Below, piece by piece: positions 1-8,198 of a stretch of DNA of 38,357 nt. Under the pieces are notes generated by a model that had not been told where the DNA came from, made no database searches, and saw nothing but the letters and a program-made list of their open reading frames with translations. A program made the translations under genes and the position numbers. The DNA is from Methylibium rhizosphaerae (GTDB lineage: Bacteria; Pseudomonadota; Gammaproteobacteria; Burkholderiales; Burkholderiaceae_C), in NCBI RefSeq assembly GCF_006386545.1, contig NZ_SWAR01000051.1, positions 1 through 38,357 of the forward strand, given 5' to 3'. Position 1 is the first letter of the stretch, and each line of letters begins with the position of its first letter.

Positions 1-33
1 AGCAAAGCTGTCTGAGCTCCGAAGCCGCAGGCT

Positions 34-158
34 GAGGGCGAGTTCTTTGCTCGCCCTCGGGACGCAAGCTGCGCAGGGTAGTCGGCCCGTTCAGGGCCGA
101 CCGAGCACAGTCGGGGTGCCCTTCTTTTGGTTCCTTTTCTTGGGCAAGCAAGAAAAGG
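34..158. repeat. Cluster of three hairpin-forming inverted repeats
   Basis: Three inverted repeats follow one another in an otherwise gene-free 284-bp stretch. The first has 9-bp arms (34-42 and 50-58, GAGGGCGAG/CTCGCCCTC). The second has 8-bp arms (81-88 and 94-101, GTCGGCCC/GGGCCGAC). The third has 10-bp arms (133-142 and 149-158, CCTTTTCTTG/CAAGAAAAGG). I see no open frame with coding character on either strand before the fnr stop at 285. The last hairpin could end transcription of fnr or of a gene left of the window, but neither side has a clean T-run. An interspersed intergenic repeat is equally possible. Confidence 0.6.
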
Positions 159-284
159 GACTGCGCTGCCGGGCGCACATCCCGGCGGGCTGCCACATCG
201 ACAGACACCCTCACCGATCTGGCTGAGCGAGTCTTCTTCGCAGTCCTCTGAGCCTCCGGGGCGGGAGCGGGCCTGCGCAATGGG

Positions 285-1064
285 TCAGCACTTCGCCCCG
301 TTCATCAGCTTGCGCAGCCCCTCCTGGTCGAGGATGCGGATCTGCCGCTGCCTGACCTCCAGCAGCCCTTCCTCCTGGAAGCGCGAGAAGGTGCGGCTCA
401 CCGTTTCGAGCTTCAGACCCAGGTAGCTGCCGATCTCCTCGCGCGTCATGCGCAGCACCAGCGACGACGGCGAGAAGCCGCGTGCCTGCAGGCGCTGGGT
501 CAGGTTGAGCAGGAAGGCGGCGAGCCGCTCCTCGGCGCGCATGCTGCCCAGCAGCAGCATCACGCCGTGGTCGCGCACGATCTCGCGGCTCATGATCTTG
601 TTGAACTGGCGCTGCAGGTCGTTGAACTCGCGGCTCAGTTCTTCCAGGCGCTCGTACGGGATCACGCAGACCTGCGAGTCCTCGAGCGCCACGGCGTTGC
701 AGCTGTGACGGTCGTTGCTGATGCCGTCGAGGCCGAGCAGCTCGCCGGCCATCTGGAAGCCGGTCACCTGGTCGCGGCCGTCTTCCGACGAGACACAGGT
801 CTTGAAGAAGCCGGTGCGCACCGCATAGATCGACTGGAAGGCATCGCCCGCGCGGAACAGCAGGCCGCCCCGGGACACCGTGCGGCGCAGCGCCACCATG
901 TTGTCCAGCCGTTCGAGCTCGGCATCGGGCAGGCCCACGGGCAGGCACAGCTCCCGCAGGTTGCAGCTCGAGCAGGCCACCTTGAAAGGCGACGGGCGCG
1001 GGCTGTTGCCGGCGGCATGGGCGTTGGCGGGGCGGGCGGCCTCGGGCAGGGGAGTGGCGGTCAT
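285..1064 (-). CDS. fnr: Fnr-type oxygen-responsive transcriptional regulator
   Basis: Global regulator of the FNR branch of the CRP/FNR family, about 259 aa. Cys31, Cys34 and Cys40 form a C-x2-C-x5-C cluster, and Cys133 in EDSQVC aligns with the fourth [4Fe-4S] ligand of E. coli FNR. The set is therefore complete for an oxygen-labile cluster. A cyclic-nucleotide-type beta-barrel fills the middle, and the C-terminal HTH (TREEIGSYLGLKLETVSRTF) closely matches FNR, including the E-x-x-S-R recognition helix that reads TTGAT. The ATG at 1064 is chosen because GGAG lies 7-10 nt upstream; an upstream GTG at 1109 is possible but has no such site. It is divergent from hemN, sharing an FNR box with it, so autoregulation and hemN control are likely. 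Confidence 0.93.
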   Translation of the reverse strand: MTATPLPEAARPANAHAAGNSPRPSPFKVACSSCNLRELCLPVGLPDAELERLDNMVALRRTVSRGGLLFRAGDAFQSIYAVRTGFFKTCVSSEDGRDQVTGFQMAGELLGLDGISNDRHSCNAVALEDSQVCVIPYERLEELSREFNDLQRQFNKIMSREIVRDHGVMLLLGSMRAEERLAAFLLNLTQRLQARGFSPSSLVLRMTREEIGSYLGLKLETVSRTFSRFQEEGLLEVRQRQIRILDQEGLRKLMNGAKC

Positions 1065-1144
1065 TGAGGGCTCCAGGTGCGGCAGGCCGTGCATGACCTG
1101 CCTCAACACGGCTTCGATTCTTTCGCCGCGTGCCCCCGCGGAGC

Positions 1145-1158
1145 TTGATGCAGGTCAA
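1145..1158. promoter_or_regulatory. FNR box between fnr and hemN
   Basis: TTGATGCAGGTCAA matches the FNR consensus TTGAT-N4-ATCAA except for one base in the right half. Toward fnr (-), AAGAAT follows after 22 nt, where a -10 element belongs if the box is centred near -41.5. Toward hemN (+), CACAGT (1181-1186) follows after 22 nt, which would put transcription start near 1193. The box could serve both genes. The assignment is by pattern only. Confidence 0.75.
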
Positions 1159-1192
1159 GCCGCCCGGGCTTCGCGCTGGGCACAGTGTCGGC

Positions 1193-2614
1193 ATGATGCA
1201 AGCCCGGCCTTTCGTGACGCACAACCCATTGCCGCCGCTCGATGAAGCGCTGCTCAAGCGCTTCGACGTGCCGGGGCCGCGCTACACCTCCTATCCCACT
1301 GCAGACCGGTTCGTCGAGGCCTTCGGCCCGGAGGAATACCGCCGCGCGCTGCAGCAGCGCGCCGATGGCGCGATGGTGGGCGGGCGCACGCCGCTGTCGC
1401 TGTACGTGCACATCCCGTTCTGCGAGTCGGTGTGCTACTACTGCGCCTGCAACAAGGTGGTCACCCGGCACCACGAGCGCGCGGCCGAATACCTGGCGGC
1501 GCTCGAGGACGAGATGGCGCTGCACGTGGCGGTGCTCGGCCGGGGCCAGAGGGTGTCGCAGCTGCACCTGGGCGGCGGCACGCCGACCTTCCTGTCCGAC
1601 GCCGAGCTGCAGCACCTGATGGAGAGGCTGCGCGAGAACTTCTCGCTCGTCAGCGGCGCCGAGACCTCCATCGAGGTCGATCCGCGCACGGTCAGCGAAG
1701 AGCGGCTCGCCTTCCTGGCCCGGTTGGGCTTCAACCGCCTGAGCTTCGGGGTGCAGGACTTCGATCCGCAGGTGCAGAAGGCGGTCAACCGCGAGCAGCC
1801 GTTCGACAGCGTGCGCACGCTGGTGGTAGCGTCGCGCCGCATCGGCTTCGAGTCGCTCAACGTCGATCTCATCTACGGCCTGCCGAAGCAGACGCCCGAG
1901 TCGTTCGCCCGCACGGTGGCCCAGGTCGGCGAGCTGCGGCCCGACCGCATCGCCCTGTACGCGTATGCCCACCTGCCGCAGCGCTTCAAGCCGCAGCGCC
2001 GCATCGACGACCATGCGCTGCCCACCGGCGCGCAGCGCATCGCCATGCTGCAGCAGGGCATGGCCGGCTTCGAGCAGCAAGGCTACGTCTACATCGGCAT
2101 GGATCACTTCGCGTTGCCGAACGACACGCTCGCGGTGGCCAAGCGGCAGGGGCGGCTGCATCGCAATTTCCAGGGCTACAGCACGCAGCCCGACTGCGAC
2201 CTCATCGGCCTGGGCGTGTCGGCCATCGGCCGCATGGGCGCCACCTACAGCCAGAACGCCAAGACCCTGCCCGAGTACTACGACGCCGTGCGCCAGGGGC
2301 AGCTGCCCATCGTGCGCGGGCTGGCGCTCAGTCGCGACGACCTGGTGCGGCGCGCGGTGATCATGGCCTTGATGTGCCAGGGGCGGGTGGAGTTCGAATC
2401 GATCGAGCTGGCCCACCTGATCGGCATGCGCGACTACTTCGCCGCCGAGTTCGAGCAGCTCGAGGCACTGGCCGAGCAGGGGCTGGTGGAGCTGGAGCCG
2501 GGCGCAATACAGGTCACGCCGACGGGCTGGCATTTCGTGCGCGCGGTCGCGATGGTGTTCGACCGCTACCTGCAGGCCGACCGCCTGCGTGCGCGCTTCT
2601 CGCGAATCATCTGA
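1193..2614 (+). CDS. hemN: Oxygen-independent coproporphyrinogen III dehydrogenase
   Basis: Radical-SAM enzyme that oxidatively decarboxylates coproporphyrinogen III to protoporphyrinogen IX without oxygen, in the cytoplasm. With the ATG at 1193 the protein is about 473 aa, usual for the family. The [4Fe-4S]/SAM motif C-x3-C-x2-C is Cys77, Cys81 and Cys84, within FCESVCYYCACNK. The typical GPRYTSYPTAD N-terminal block, GGGTPTFL and the C-terminal HemN domain are present. The start is uncertain: tandem ATGs sit at 1193 and 1196 with no good ribosome-binding site, and an in-frame ATG lies at 1130. Its placement beside fnr with an FNR box between them fits oxygen-controlled haem synthesis. The next gene starts 10 nt downstream, so the two are probably cotranscribed. 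Confidence 0.93.
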   Translation: MMQARPFVTHNPLPPLDEALLKRFDVPGPRYTSYPTADRFVEAFGPEEYRRALQQRADGAMVGGRTPLSLYVHIPFCESVCYYCACNKVVTRHHERAAEYLAALEDEMALHVAVLGRGQRVSQLHLGGGTPTFLSDAELQHLMERLRENFSLVSGAETSIEVDPRTVSEERLAFLARLGFNRLSFGVQDFDPQVQKAVNREQPFDSVRTLVVASRRIGFESLNVDLIYGLPKQTPESFARTVAQVGELRPDRIALYAYAHLPQRFKPQRRIDDHALPTGAQRIAMLQQGMAGFEQQGYVYIGMDHFALPNDTLAVAKRQGRLHRNFQGYSTQPDCDLIGLGVSAIGRMGATYSQNAKTLPEYYDAVRQGQLPIVRGLALSRDDLVRRAVIMALMCQGRVEFESIELAHLIGMRDYFAAEFEQLEALAEQGLVELEPGAIQVTPTGWHFVRAVAMVFDRYLQADRLRARFSRII

Positions 2615-2623
2615 CGGGCCGAT

Positions 2624-3319
2624 GTGGACCTTGCCCTCATCCTGAGCGCTGCATTGCTAGGCCTGGCCGGCGCGGCGCACTGCACAGCCATGTGCGGCGC
2701 GGCCGGTGCCGGCGTCGTGCGTGCCTGCTCTGGCGGGCATGCCGTGCAGGGCTGGGCGGCGTTCCTGTCGGGGCGCACCCTGGGCTATGCCCTCGGCGGG
2801 GCGGTGGCGGCTTCCGCCGTTTCGCTGCTGGCGGTGCTGGGCGAATCGGCCGGGCTGCTGCGCGGCCTGTGGGCACTCTTTCATACGGCGGCCTTCGGCC
2901 TCGGGCTCTGGCTGCTCATCACCGCCAGGCAGCCTGCCTGGCTGAAGCAGATCGGCCGGGCCCCGGCCGTACCGGCTGCCGGCGGCTGGCAGCGCGTGCA
3001 GGGTCCGCTGCGCGCCGGTGGCGCCGGGCTGGCCTGGCTGGGCTGGCCTTGCGGCTTGCTGCAGTCGGCCCTGGTGGTCGCCGCGCTGGCGAACACCGCG
3101 GCCGTGGGCAGCCTGGTGATGGTGTCGTTCGCATTGACCTCGTCGCTCGGGCTGTTGGCCGTGCCGGTGGTGGCCTCGCGCGGCGTCGGCGGCCGGCTCG
3201 CGCTGCTGCAGTCGCCGGCATGGGCAGTGCGATTGGCCGGGCTGGCACTTGCCGGCGCTTCGGCCTGGGCATTGGGCCATGGCCTCTGGCAGCGCGTGGC
3301 CGCGTTGTGCGGCTGGTGA
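2624..3319 (+). CDS. TauE/SafE-like (UreH/DsbD-TM type) membrane protein
   Basis: Integral membrane protein of 231 aa made of about six hydrophobic segments. It begins with the diagnostic GAAHCTAMCG motif near residue 17, the G-x-x-H-C-x-x-M-C-G signature of the 'sulfite exporter TauE/SafE' family related to the DsbD membrane domain. Family members near cytochrome oxidase and fnr genes are linked to copper delivery for cbb3 oxidase; that role here is inference from motif and context. It starts with GTG at 2624, 10 nt after the hemN stop, and is probably translated from the hemN transcript. No cco genes lie in the window. Confidence 0.75.
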   Translation: MDLALILSAALLGLAGAAHCTAMCGAAGAGVVRACSGGHAVQGWAAFLSGRTLGYALGGAVAASAVSLLAVLGESAGLLRGLWALFHTAAFGLGLWLLITARQPAWLKQIGRAPAVPAAGGWQRVQGPLRAGGAGLAWLGWPCGLLQSALVVAALANTAAVGSLVMVSFALTSSLGLLAVPVVASRGVGGRLALLQSPAWAVRLAGLALAGASAWALGHGLWQRVAALCGW

Positions 3320-3334
3320 GGGGGCGCGGCATGG

Positions 3335-3348
3335 CTGATCCAGGTCAA
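3335..3348 (+). promoter_or_regulatory. Candidate FNR box upstream of CRP/FNR gene
   Basis: CTGATCCAGGTCAA has the same half-site pair, TGAT-N4-GTCAA, as the fnr/hemN box. It ends 81 nt before the ATG of the downstream regulator gene. A -10 at the expected distance is not convincing, so its role is uncertain. Confidence 0.5.
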
Positions 3349-3429
3349 CCGGTATCGCCGCACGTGTTGTCTCAACACAAGGGGAACGCCGGCAGCCACT
3401 GCGAAAGTGAGCGCGATGAAGGAGGTTTC

Positions 3430-4212
3430 ATGATGGACACCGCACCTGCACTTCAGCGGCCGACGCTGCGCTCCGATCATGCTCACTTGCTGGCGCAAGA
3501 GGGCCGACCCCACTTGGCGGTCGGAGCTTTCGGGGGCGCCCTGCAGGCGGCCCTGCCGCCGCGCGCGCCGCTGCCGGCCGATGCGGTGGACGAGCTGGCA
3601 GCGCTGGCGCGCCAGCGCCACTGCCAGGTCGGCGACGTGGTCGTGCGGCGCGGCCAGCCGGCCGACACGTGCTGGCTGCTGGGCAGCGGCCGGGTGGCGC
3701 TCGGCGTGCTCGGCCCCCACGGCGTGCTCGAACACGTGCGCGGCACGCAGACCGCCGGCTGGCTCGACCCGGCCACCGTGCTGCTCGGCGGCAGCTACAT
3801 GGAGGACGTCGTCTGCGAGATGCCGTCGTCGCTGTGGCAGATGCCGGCCGCGGCGCTGCGCCTGTGCTGCGCGCGACACCCGACGCTGATGAACGCCATG
3901 GCGGAGACCCTGGCGCGCAGCGTCCAGCAGCTCAAGCTCGACGTGCGTGCGCTGATGACGAAGGACGTGCAGGCCCGCTGCGCCAGCTGGCTGCTCGAAC
4001 ACGCGACGCCGCGCCCGTCGGCCGACGGCACGGCGACGGCCGAGGTCGAGCTGAACCAGCGCAAGCGCTCCGTCGCGCTGCAGCTGAGCACCACGCCCGA
4101 GACCTTCTCGCGCGTGCTGTCGCAGCTGCGCAGCAAGGGGCTCATCGCGGTGCAGGGCTACCGCATCACCTTGCTGGACCTGGTGGCGCTGCGCAAGCTG
4201 GCGGAGGCGTAG
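3430..4212 (+). CDS. CRP/FNR-family transcriptional regulator without Fe-S cysteines
   Basis: A 260-aa (or 259-aa) CRP/FNR-type regulator. Residues about 50-170 read as the cyclic-nucleotide-binding-like beta-barrel, followed by a long dimerisation helix. A winged HTH (KRSVALQLSTTPETFSRVL) carries the E-x-x-S-R helix typical of proteins reading TTGA half-sites. The FNR cysteine cluster is absent, so it does not sense oxygen through such a cluster; a haem or NO-sensing Dnr/Nnr type is possible but not shown. AAGGAGG at 3419-3425 supports starting at 3430 or 3433. A much longer frame runs through from 1432, but that extension is antisense-like shadow over hemN. An FNR-type box lies upstream. 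Confidence 0.85.
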   Translation: MMDTAPALQRPTLRSDHAHLLAQEGRPHLAVGAFGGALQAALPPRAPLPADAVDELAALARQRHCQVGDVVVRRGQPADTCWLLGSGRVALGVLGPHGVLEHVRGTQTAGWLDPATVLLGGSYMEDVVCEMPSSLWQMPAAALRLCCARHPTLMNAMAETLARSVQQLKLDVRALMTKDVQARCASWLLEHATPRPSADGTATAEVELNQRKRSVALQLSTTPETFSRVLSQLRSKGLIAVQGYRITLLDLVALRKLAEA

Positions 4213-4236
4213 CGGTCTGGCGCTCGCGCGAACCGC

Positions 4237-4270
4237 AACCACCCGTTCGCCCTGAGGTATCGACGGGCTG
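4237..4270. repeat. Solitary half-copy of the intergenic inverted repeat
   Basis: The stretch CCCGTTCGCCCTGAGGTA and following bases match one arm of the B-type repeat that recurs at 8.9-9.9 kb and 36.1-36.6 kb. Only one arm is present here, between the convergent regulator and hemerythrin genes. Confidence 0.7.
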
Positions 4271-4288
4271 CAGCGGCCTGCGCTAGGT

Positions 4289-4876
4289 TCAGCGCGTGCC
4301 GCTGCCCAGCCCGATCGGCGCCGGCAGCGTGTTGACGATGCGGCTGAACAGCGCCCGGTAGTCGGCGTCCGGCTCATGGCCGGTGAGCGGGTCTCGGTTG
4401 CCGGCGAAGGCTTCGTCCAGTTCGGCCCAGTCGTCGGCGGTGAGCACCTTCTCGGCCAGCGGCAGCACCTGCTGCTCTTCCAGCCGCATGTGATTGAGGT
4501 AGAAGTCGACATAGCGCTGCGCCGCCTGCTCGAAGGCGGCGCGCCGTGCATCACCCAGCATCTCGAAGGCGAGCAGGGCATGCTCCAGCTCGCGGATGCG
4601 CAGCTCGCCGCGGCCGTGGTCCTCGTCCAGCCGGTCCAGCAGGTCGCGCGACAGCGGCATGCGGGCGCGCAGCTTGGGGAACAGCAGCTCCGACTCCTTG
4701 CGGTGATGGCGCTTTTCGGGAAACTCGTCCACGTAGAAGAGCATCGCGCGCAGCGCGGCAAAGTCCGGCTGGGTGCCCTGCTCGCGGTGGCGCGCCAGCA
4801 GCAGGAGGATCGAACGCAACATGGCGGCCAGCGCCGCATGTTCGTCGCGGATCACGATGAGGGCGGCGTGTCGCAT
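4289..4876 (-). CDS. Hemerythrin HHE-domain protein
   Basis: Soluble 195-aa four-helix protein of the hemerythrin HHE family. The expected metal-ligand pattern is visible: RDEH near residue 10, FPEKRHHRKESELLFP near 53, DEDHGRGE near 84, and YLNHMRLEEQQVLP near 127. A di-iron site binding O2 or NO, or an iron-storage or stress role, is known for the family; the ligand here is unknown. The ATG at 4876 has GGGGGAGA about 7 nt upstream. It is the first gene left of frc but has its own 132-bp upstream gap with a degenerate FNR-type box. It sits beside the redox regulators, which suggests oxygen or nitrosative stress. Confidence 0.85.
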   Translation of the reverse strand: MRHAALIVIRDEHAALAAMLRSILLLLARHREQGTQPDFAALRAMLFYVDEFPEKRHHRKESELLFPKLRARMPLSRDLLDRLDEDHGRGELRIRELEHALLAFEMLGDARRAAFEQAAQRYVDFYLNHMRLEEQQVLPLAEKVLTADDWAELDEAFAGNRDPLTGHEPDADYRALFSRIVNTLPAPIGLGSGTR

Positions 4877-4942
4877 CGGCTGTCTCCCCCGGCATCGACG
4901 GGCCGGTCATGCTGCAGCTTGGCATGCTGCGCATGGCCGGTT

Positions 4943-4956
4943 TTGTCGAAGATCAA
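4943..4956 (-). promoter_or_regulatory. Degenerate FNR-type box upstream of hemerythrin gene
   Basis: On the minus strand this reads TTGATCTTCGACAA: one perfect TTGAT half and a TTG/CAA match in the other. It lies 67 nt upstream of the hemerythrin ATG. No clear -10 was found at the standard spacing, so this is only a candidate. Confidence 0.35.
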
Positions 4957-4974
4957 GGGCGGCAGAATATGCGT

Positions 4975-4996
4975 GCGGCCCCATCGGGGGGGCCGC
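4975..4996 (-). terminator. GC-rich hairpin downstream of frc
   Basis: Eight-base arms GCGGCCCC (4975-4982) and GGGGCCGC (4989-4996) form a hairpin 13 nt after the frc stop on the minus strand. No U-run follows, so it may stabilise the mRNA end rather than terminate by itself. Confidence 0.35.
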
Positions 4997-5008
4997 GCCG
5001 CAGCGCCG

Positions 5009-6277
5009 TCAGACCACGCCCACCGCGTGGAAGGTGGCGATCTTGTCGGCGTCGTAGCCCAGCTCGGCCAGGATCTCGTCGGAGTGCTCGCCCAGCAGCG
5101 GCGAGGCGGTGACCTCGGGCTTCAGGTCCGAGAACTTGATCGGGCTGCCGATGGTGAAGTAGCTGCCGCGCACCTTGTGCGGCACCTCGACGATCGAGCC
5201 GCTCTTGCGCAGCGACTCGTCTCGCAGCAGCTCCTTCATCGACAGCACCGGGGCGCAGGGGATGTCGTACTTGCGGAAGATGTCGACCGCCTCGTACTTG
5301 GTCTTGTCCTTGATGAAGTCCTCGATGGTCGCGAAGATCTCGGTGATGTGCGGCTGGCGGGCCTTGGCCGTCGTGTAGGCCGGGTCGGTCTTCCATTCCG
5401 GCTTGCCGAGCGCGTCGCAGATCGGCTCCCAGGCATGGCCTTGCACGGTGAAGTAGATATAGGCGTTGGGGTCCGTCTCCCAGCCCTTGCACTTCAGGAT
5501 CCAGCCGGGCTGCCCACCGCCGCCGGCATTGCCGCCGCGCGGCGTCACCTTGTCGGCGAAGGCTTCCATCTCGTGCGGGTACTGCGGGTACTCCTCGAGG
5601 TAGCCCACGCGCTCCAGGCGCTGCTGGTCGCGCATCTTCACCCGGCACAGGTTGAGCACCGCATCCTGCATCGAGACGGCCACCTTCTGGCCCTTGCCGG
5701 TCTTCTGCCGGCCGATGTACGCGGTGAGGATGCCGATGGCCAGGTGCATGCCGGTGTTGGAGTCGCCCAGCGCGGCCGCGGAGATGGTCGGCTCGGAGTT
5801 CTCGCCCTTCCACCAGCCTGTGGTGGAGGCGGCGCCGCCGGCGCACTGCGCGACGTTCTCGTAGACCTTCAGGTCCTCGTAGTGGTGGCCTTCGCTGAAG
5901 CCCTTGACCGAGGCCAGGATCATCCCGGGGTTGAGCTTCTGGATGTACTCCCAGGTGAAGCCCATGCGGTCCAGCGCGCCGGGGCCGAAGTTCTCGACCA
6001 TCACGTCCGAGCGCCGGATCAGCTCCTCCAGCACCTTCTTGCCGTCGGGCTTCTTGGTGTCCAGCGTCAGCGAGCGCTTGTTGCTGTTGAGCATGGTGAA
6101 GTACAGCGCGTCGGCATCGGGGATGTCGCGCAGCTGGCTGCGGGTGACGTCGCCCGAGCCGGGGCGCTCGACCTTGATCACGTCGGCGCCGAACCAGGCC
6201 AGCAGCTGGGTGCATGCGGGGCCGGCCTGAACGTGGGTGAAATCGATGATGCGGAGGCCTTCGAGGGGCTTGCTCAT
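5009..6277 (-). CDS. frc: Formyl-CoA:oxalate CoA-transferase
   Basis: Class III CoA-transferase of 422 aa that moves CoA from formyl-CoA to oxalate, giving oxalyl-CoA and formate in the cytoplasm. It aligns throughout with Oxalobacter formigenes Frc (about 428 aa): N-terminal [29 protein letters not shown], and the catalytic Asp in ALGDSN at residue 172 (Asp169 in characterised Frc, shifted by three inserted residues). The mobile glycine loop GGGGQPG begins at 252, and the C-terminal [10 protein letters not shown] block is typical. TAGGAG lies 6-7 nt before the ATG. It is the second gene of an oxc-frc operon, 26 nt after oxc. This is the full-length enzyme pair for CoA-dependent oxalate breakdown. 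Confidence 0.96.
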   Translation of the reverse strand: MSKPLEGLRIIDFTHVQAGPACTQLLAWFGADVIKVERPGSGDVTRSQLRDIPDADALYFTMLNSNKRSLTLDTKKPDGKKVLEELIRRSDVMVENFGPGALDRMGFTWEYIQKLNPGMILASVKGFSEGHHYEDLKVYENVAQCAGGAASTTGWWKGENSEPTISAAALGDSNTGMHLAIGILTAYIGRQKTGKGQKVAVSMQDAVLNLCRVKMRDQQRLERVGYLEEYPQYPHEMEAFADKVTPRGGNAGGGGQPGWILKCKGWETDPNAYIYFTVQGHAWEPICDALGKPEWKTDPAYTTAKARQPHITEIFATIEDFIKDKTKYEAVDIFRKYDIPCAPVLSMKELLRDESLRKSGSIVEVPHKVRGSYFTIGSPIKFSDLKPEVTASPLLGEHSDEILAELGYDADKIATFHAVGVV

Positions 6278-6303
6278 GGTTCGCTCCTAAGGTGAAAGAC
6301 GGG

Positions 6304-8085
6304 TTACTTGTTGATGGCCGCTTTCTGCGGATTCAGGCTCGTGATGCGGCCGCTCTCGGTGCCGGCGGTCTCGTCGATGACGGCGTTGATGAGCGTCGGC
6401 TTGCCGCTGGCGACCGCCTCCTGCAGCGCCCGCTTGAGCTCCGCCGGCGAAGTGGCGACCACGCCCTTGCCGCCGAAGGCCTCCATCAGCAGGTCGTAGC
6501 GCGCGTCCTTCACGAAAACGGTCGGTGCCGGATCGGCGCCGCCGGTGGGGTTGACGTCGGTGCCCTTGTAGACGCCGTTGTTGTTGAAGACCACCACACA
6601 CACCGGCAGCTGGTAGCGGCAGATGGTCTCCACCTCCATGCCGGAGAAGCCGAAGGCGCTGTCGCCCTCGATGGCGATGACCGGCTTGCCGGTGGTGACT
6701 GCGGCGGCCACGGCGAAGCCCATGCCGATGCCCATGATCCCCCACGTGCCGCAGTCCAGCCGCTTGCGGGGCTCGTACATGTCGACGATGCTGCGCGCGA
6801 AGTCGAGCGTGTTGGCGCCTTCGTTCACCACGATCGCATCGGGCCGCGACTTCACCACGTCGCGGATCGCGCCGAGCGCGCCGTGGAAGTTCATCGGCGA
6901 GGCCTGCTGCGCGAGCTGCGCGGCCATCTTCGACAGGTTCTTGTCCTTGCGCTCAGCGATGGCCGAGGTCCATTCGGCCGGCGGCTTCTTCCACTGGTTG
7001 CCGATGCCGTCGAGCAGCGCCGAGACGCACGAGCCGATGTCGCCGATGAGCGGGGCCGCGATCGGCACGTTGCTGTCGGCCTCGGTGGGCGAGATGTCGA
7101 TCTGGATGAACTGCTTGGCCAGCTTCTGCGGGTCGGGGCCGCCCCAGGTCTTGCCCTTGCCGTGCGACAGCAGCCAGTTGAGGCGTGCGCCGACGAGCAC
7201 CACCACGTCGGCCTCGGCCAGCACGTACGAACGCGCCGCGGCGGCCGACTGGGCATGCGTGTCGGGCAGCAGGCCCTTGGCCATAGACATCGGCAGGTAG
7301 GGGATGCCGGTCTTCTCGACCAGCGTGCGGATGGCGTCGTCGGCCTGCGCATAGGCCGCGCCCTTGCCCAGCAGGATGAGCGGGCGCCTGGCGCCGGCCA
7401 GCACGTCGAGGGCGCGCTTCACCGCATCGGGCGCGGGGATCTGACGCGGCGCCGGGTCGATGACCTTGATGAGCGACTGGCGGCCGGCCTGCGCATCCAT
7501 GGTCTGCGAGAACAGCTTGGCCGGCAGGTCCAGGTACACGCCGCCCGGCCGCCCCGACAGGGCGGTGCGGATCGCGCGGGCGATGCCGATGCCGATGTCC
7601 TGCGCATGGAGCACGCGATAGGCGGCCTTGCAGAACGGCTTGGCGGCGTTGAGCTGGTCCATCTCCTCGTAGTCGCCCTGCTGCAGGTCGACGATCTCGC
7701 GCTCCGAGGAGCCGCTGATCAGGATCATCGGGAAGCAGTTCACCGTGGCATTGGCCAGCGCCGTCAGGCCGTTGAGAAAGCCCGGCGCCGAGACGGTCAG
7801 GCAGATGCCGGGTTTCTGGGTCAGAAACCCCGCGGCCGCTGCCGCATTGCCTGCGTTCTGCTCGTGGCGGAACGAGATCACGCGCATGCCCTCGGCCTGC
7901 GCCAGCCGCGTGAGGTCGGTGATCGGGATGCCCGGCAGGCCGTAGATGGTGTCGATGTCGTTGAGCTTCAGCGCATCGATCACGAGGTGGAAGCCGTCGG
8001 TCTGCTCGGGGGCAGCTTCTGCGGCGGCAGCGGCCGGCTTGCCGGTCCTGCTCGTGGCCGTCGGGTTGTCGAGAACGGTGGACAT
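6304..8085 (-). CDS. oxc: Oxalyl-CoA decarboxylase (thiamine diphosphate dependent)
   Basis: Cytoplasmic ThDP enzyme of 593 aa that decarboxylates oxalyl-CoA to formyl-CoA and CO2. The cofactor-activating glutamate is Glu75 in FRHEQNAGN. The ThDP/Mg motif runs from GDSAFGF (474-480) to NNNGVYKG (501-508), and the middle Rossmann-like domain is complete. It is slightly longer than O. formigenes Oxc (568 aa) because of an alanine-rich N-terminal extension of about 25 residues. An internal start near residue 31 cannot be excluded, but the ATG at 8085 has GGAGA just upstream. It leads the oxc-frc operon. Its promoter carries the island-wide TTGACCGCGGTCAA palindrome 77 nt upstream of the ATG, shared with the divergent CRP/FNR gene. 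Confidence 0.96.
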   Translation of the reverse strand: MSTVLDNPTATSRTGKPAAAAAEAAPEQTDGFHLVIDALKLNDIDTIYGLPGIPITDLTRLAQAEGMRVISFRHEQNAGNAAAAAGFLTQKPGICLTVSAPGFLNGLTALANATVNCFPMILISGSSEREIVDLQQGDYEEMDQLNAAKPFCKAAYRVLHAQDIGIGIARAIRTALSGRPGGVYLDLPAKLFSQTMDAQAGRQSLIKVIDPAPRQIPAPDAVKRALDVLAGARRPLILLGKGAAYAQADDAIRTLVEKTGIPYLPMSMAKGLLPDTHAQSAAAARSYVLAEADVVVLVGARLNWLLSHGKGKTWGGPDPQKLAKQFIQIDISPTEADSNVPIAAPLIGDIGSCVSALLDGIGNQWKKPPAEWTSAIAERKDKNLSKMAAQLAQQASPMNFHGALGAIRDVVKSRPDAIVVNEGANTLDFARSIVDMYEPRKRLDCGTWGIMGIGMGFAVAAAVTTGKPVIAIEGDSAFGFSGMEVETICRYQLPVCVVVFNNNGVYKGTDVNPTGGADPAPTVFVKDARYDLLMEAFGGKGVVATSPAELKRALQEAVASGKPTLINAVIDETAGTESGRITSLNPQKAAINK

Positions 8086-8132
8086 GTCTCTCCTTCAGCG
8101 TTCATCGCCATGGTTGTCAATGGCGTGCGGCC

Positions 8133-8187
8133 ACTATGATTCGGCCGGGCTTTTTCTTCCGTTGACCGCGGTCAAGATTCGAAAAAT
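8133..8187 (-). promoter_or_regulatory. oxc-frc promoter with TTGACCGCGGTCAA operator
   Basis: A perfect 14-bp palindrome TTGACCGCGGTCAA lies at 8162-8175. Reading toward oxc, CATAGT (8138-8133) follows after exactly 23 nt, the -10 spacing of a class II CRP/FNR-activated promoter. Upstream of the palindrome is CGAATC (8181-8176) preceded by a T-tract, both repeated at the fds promoter. In the other direction the palindrome ends 23 nt before the ATG of the regulator at 8199, where binding would block that gene's promoter. Confidence 0.75.
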
Positions 8188-8198
8188 CCAGGCTGACC

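Noticed and set aside
1432-3429. Long open frame running from within hemN into the CRP/FNR gene (926 codons in all)
   Set aside because: Only the part after 3430 has family character and a ribosome-binding site; the rest is a shifted frame over hemN and the TauE/SafE gene, caused by high GC.
2881-4839. 652-codon minus-strand frame antisense to the regulator genes
   Set aside because: Arg/Pro/Ser-rich low-complexity translation with no recognisable fold; it opposes clearly real genes.
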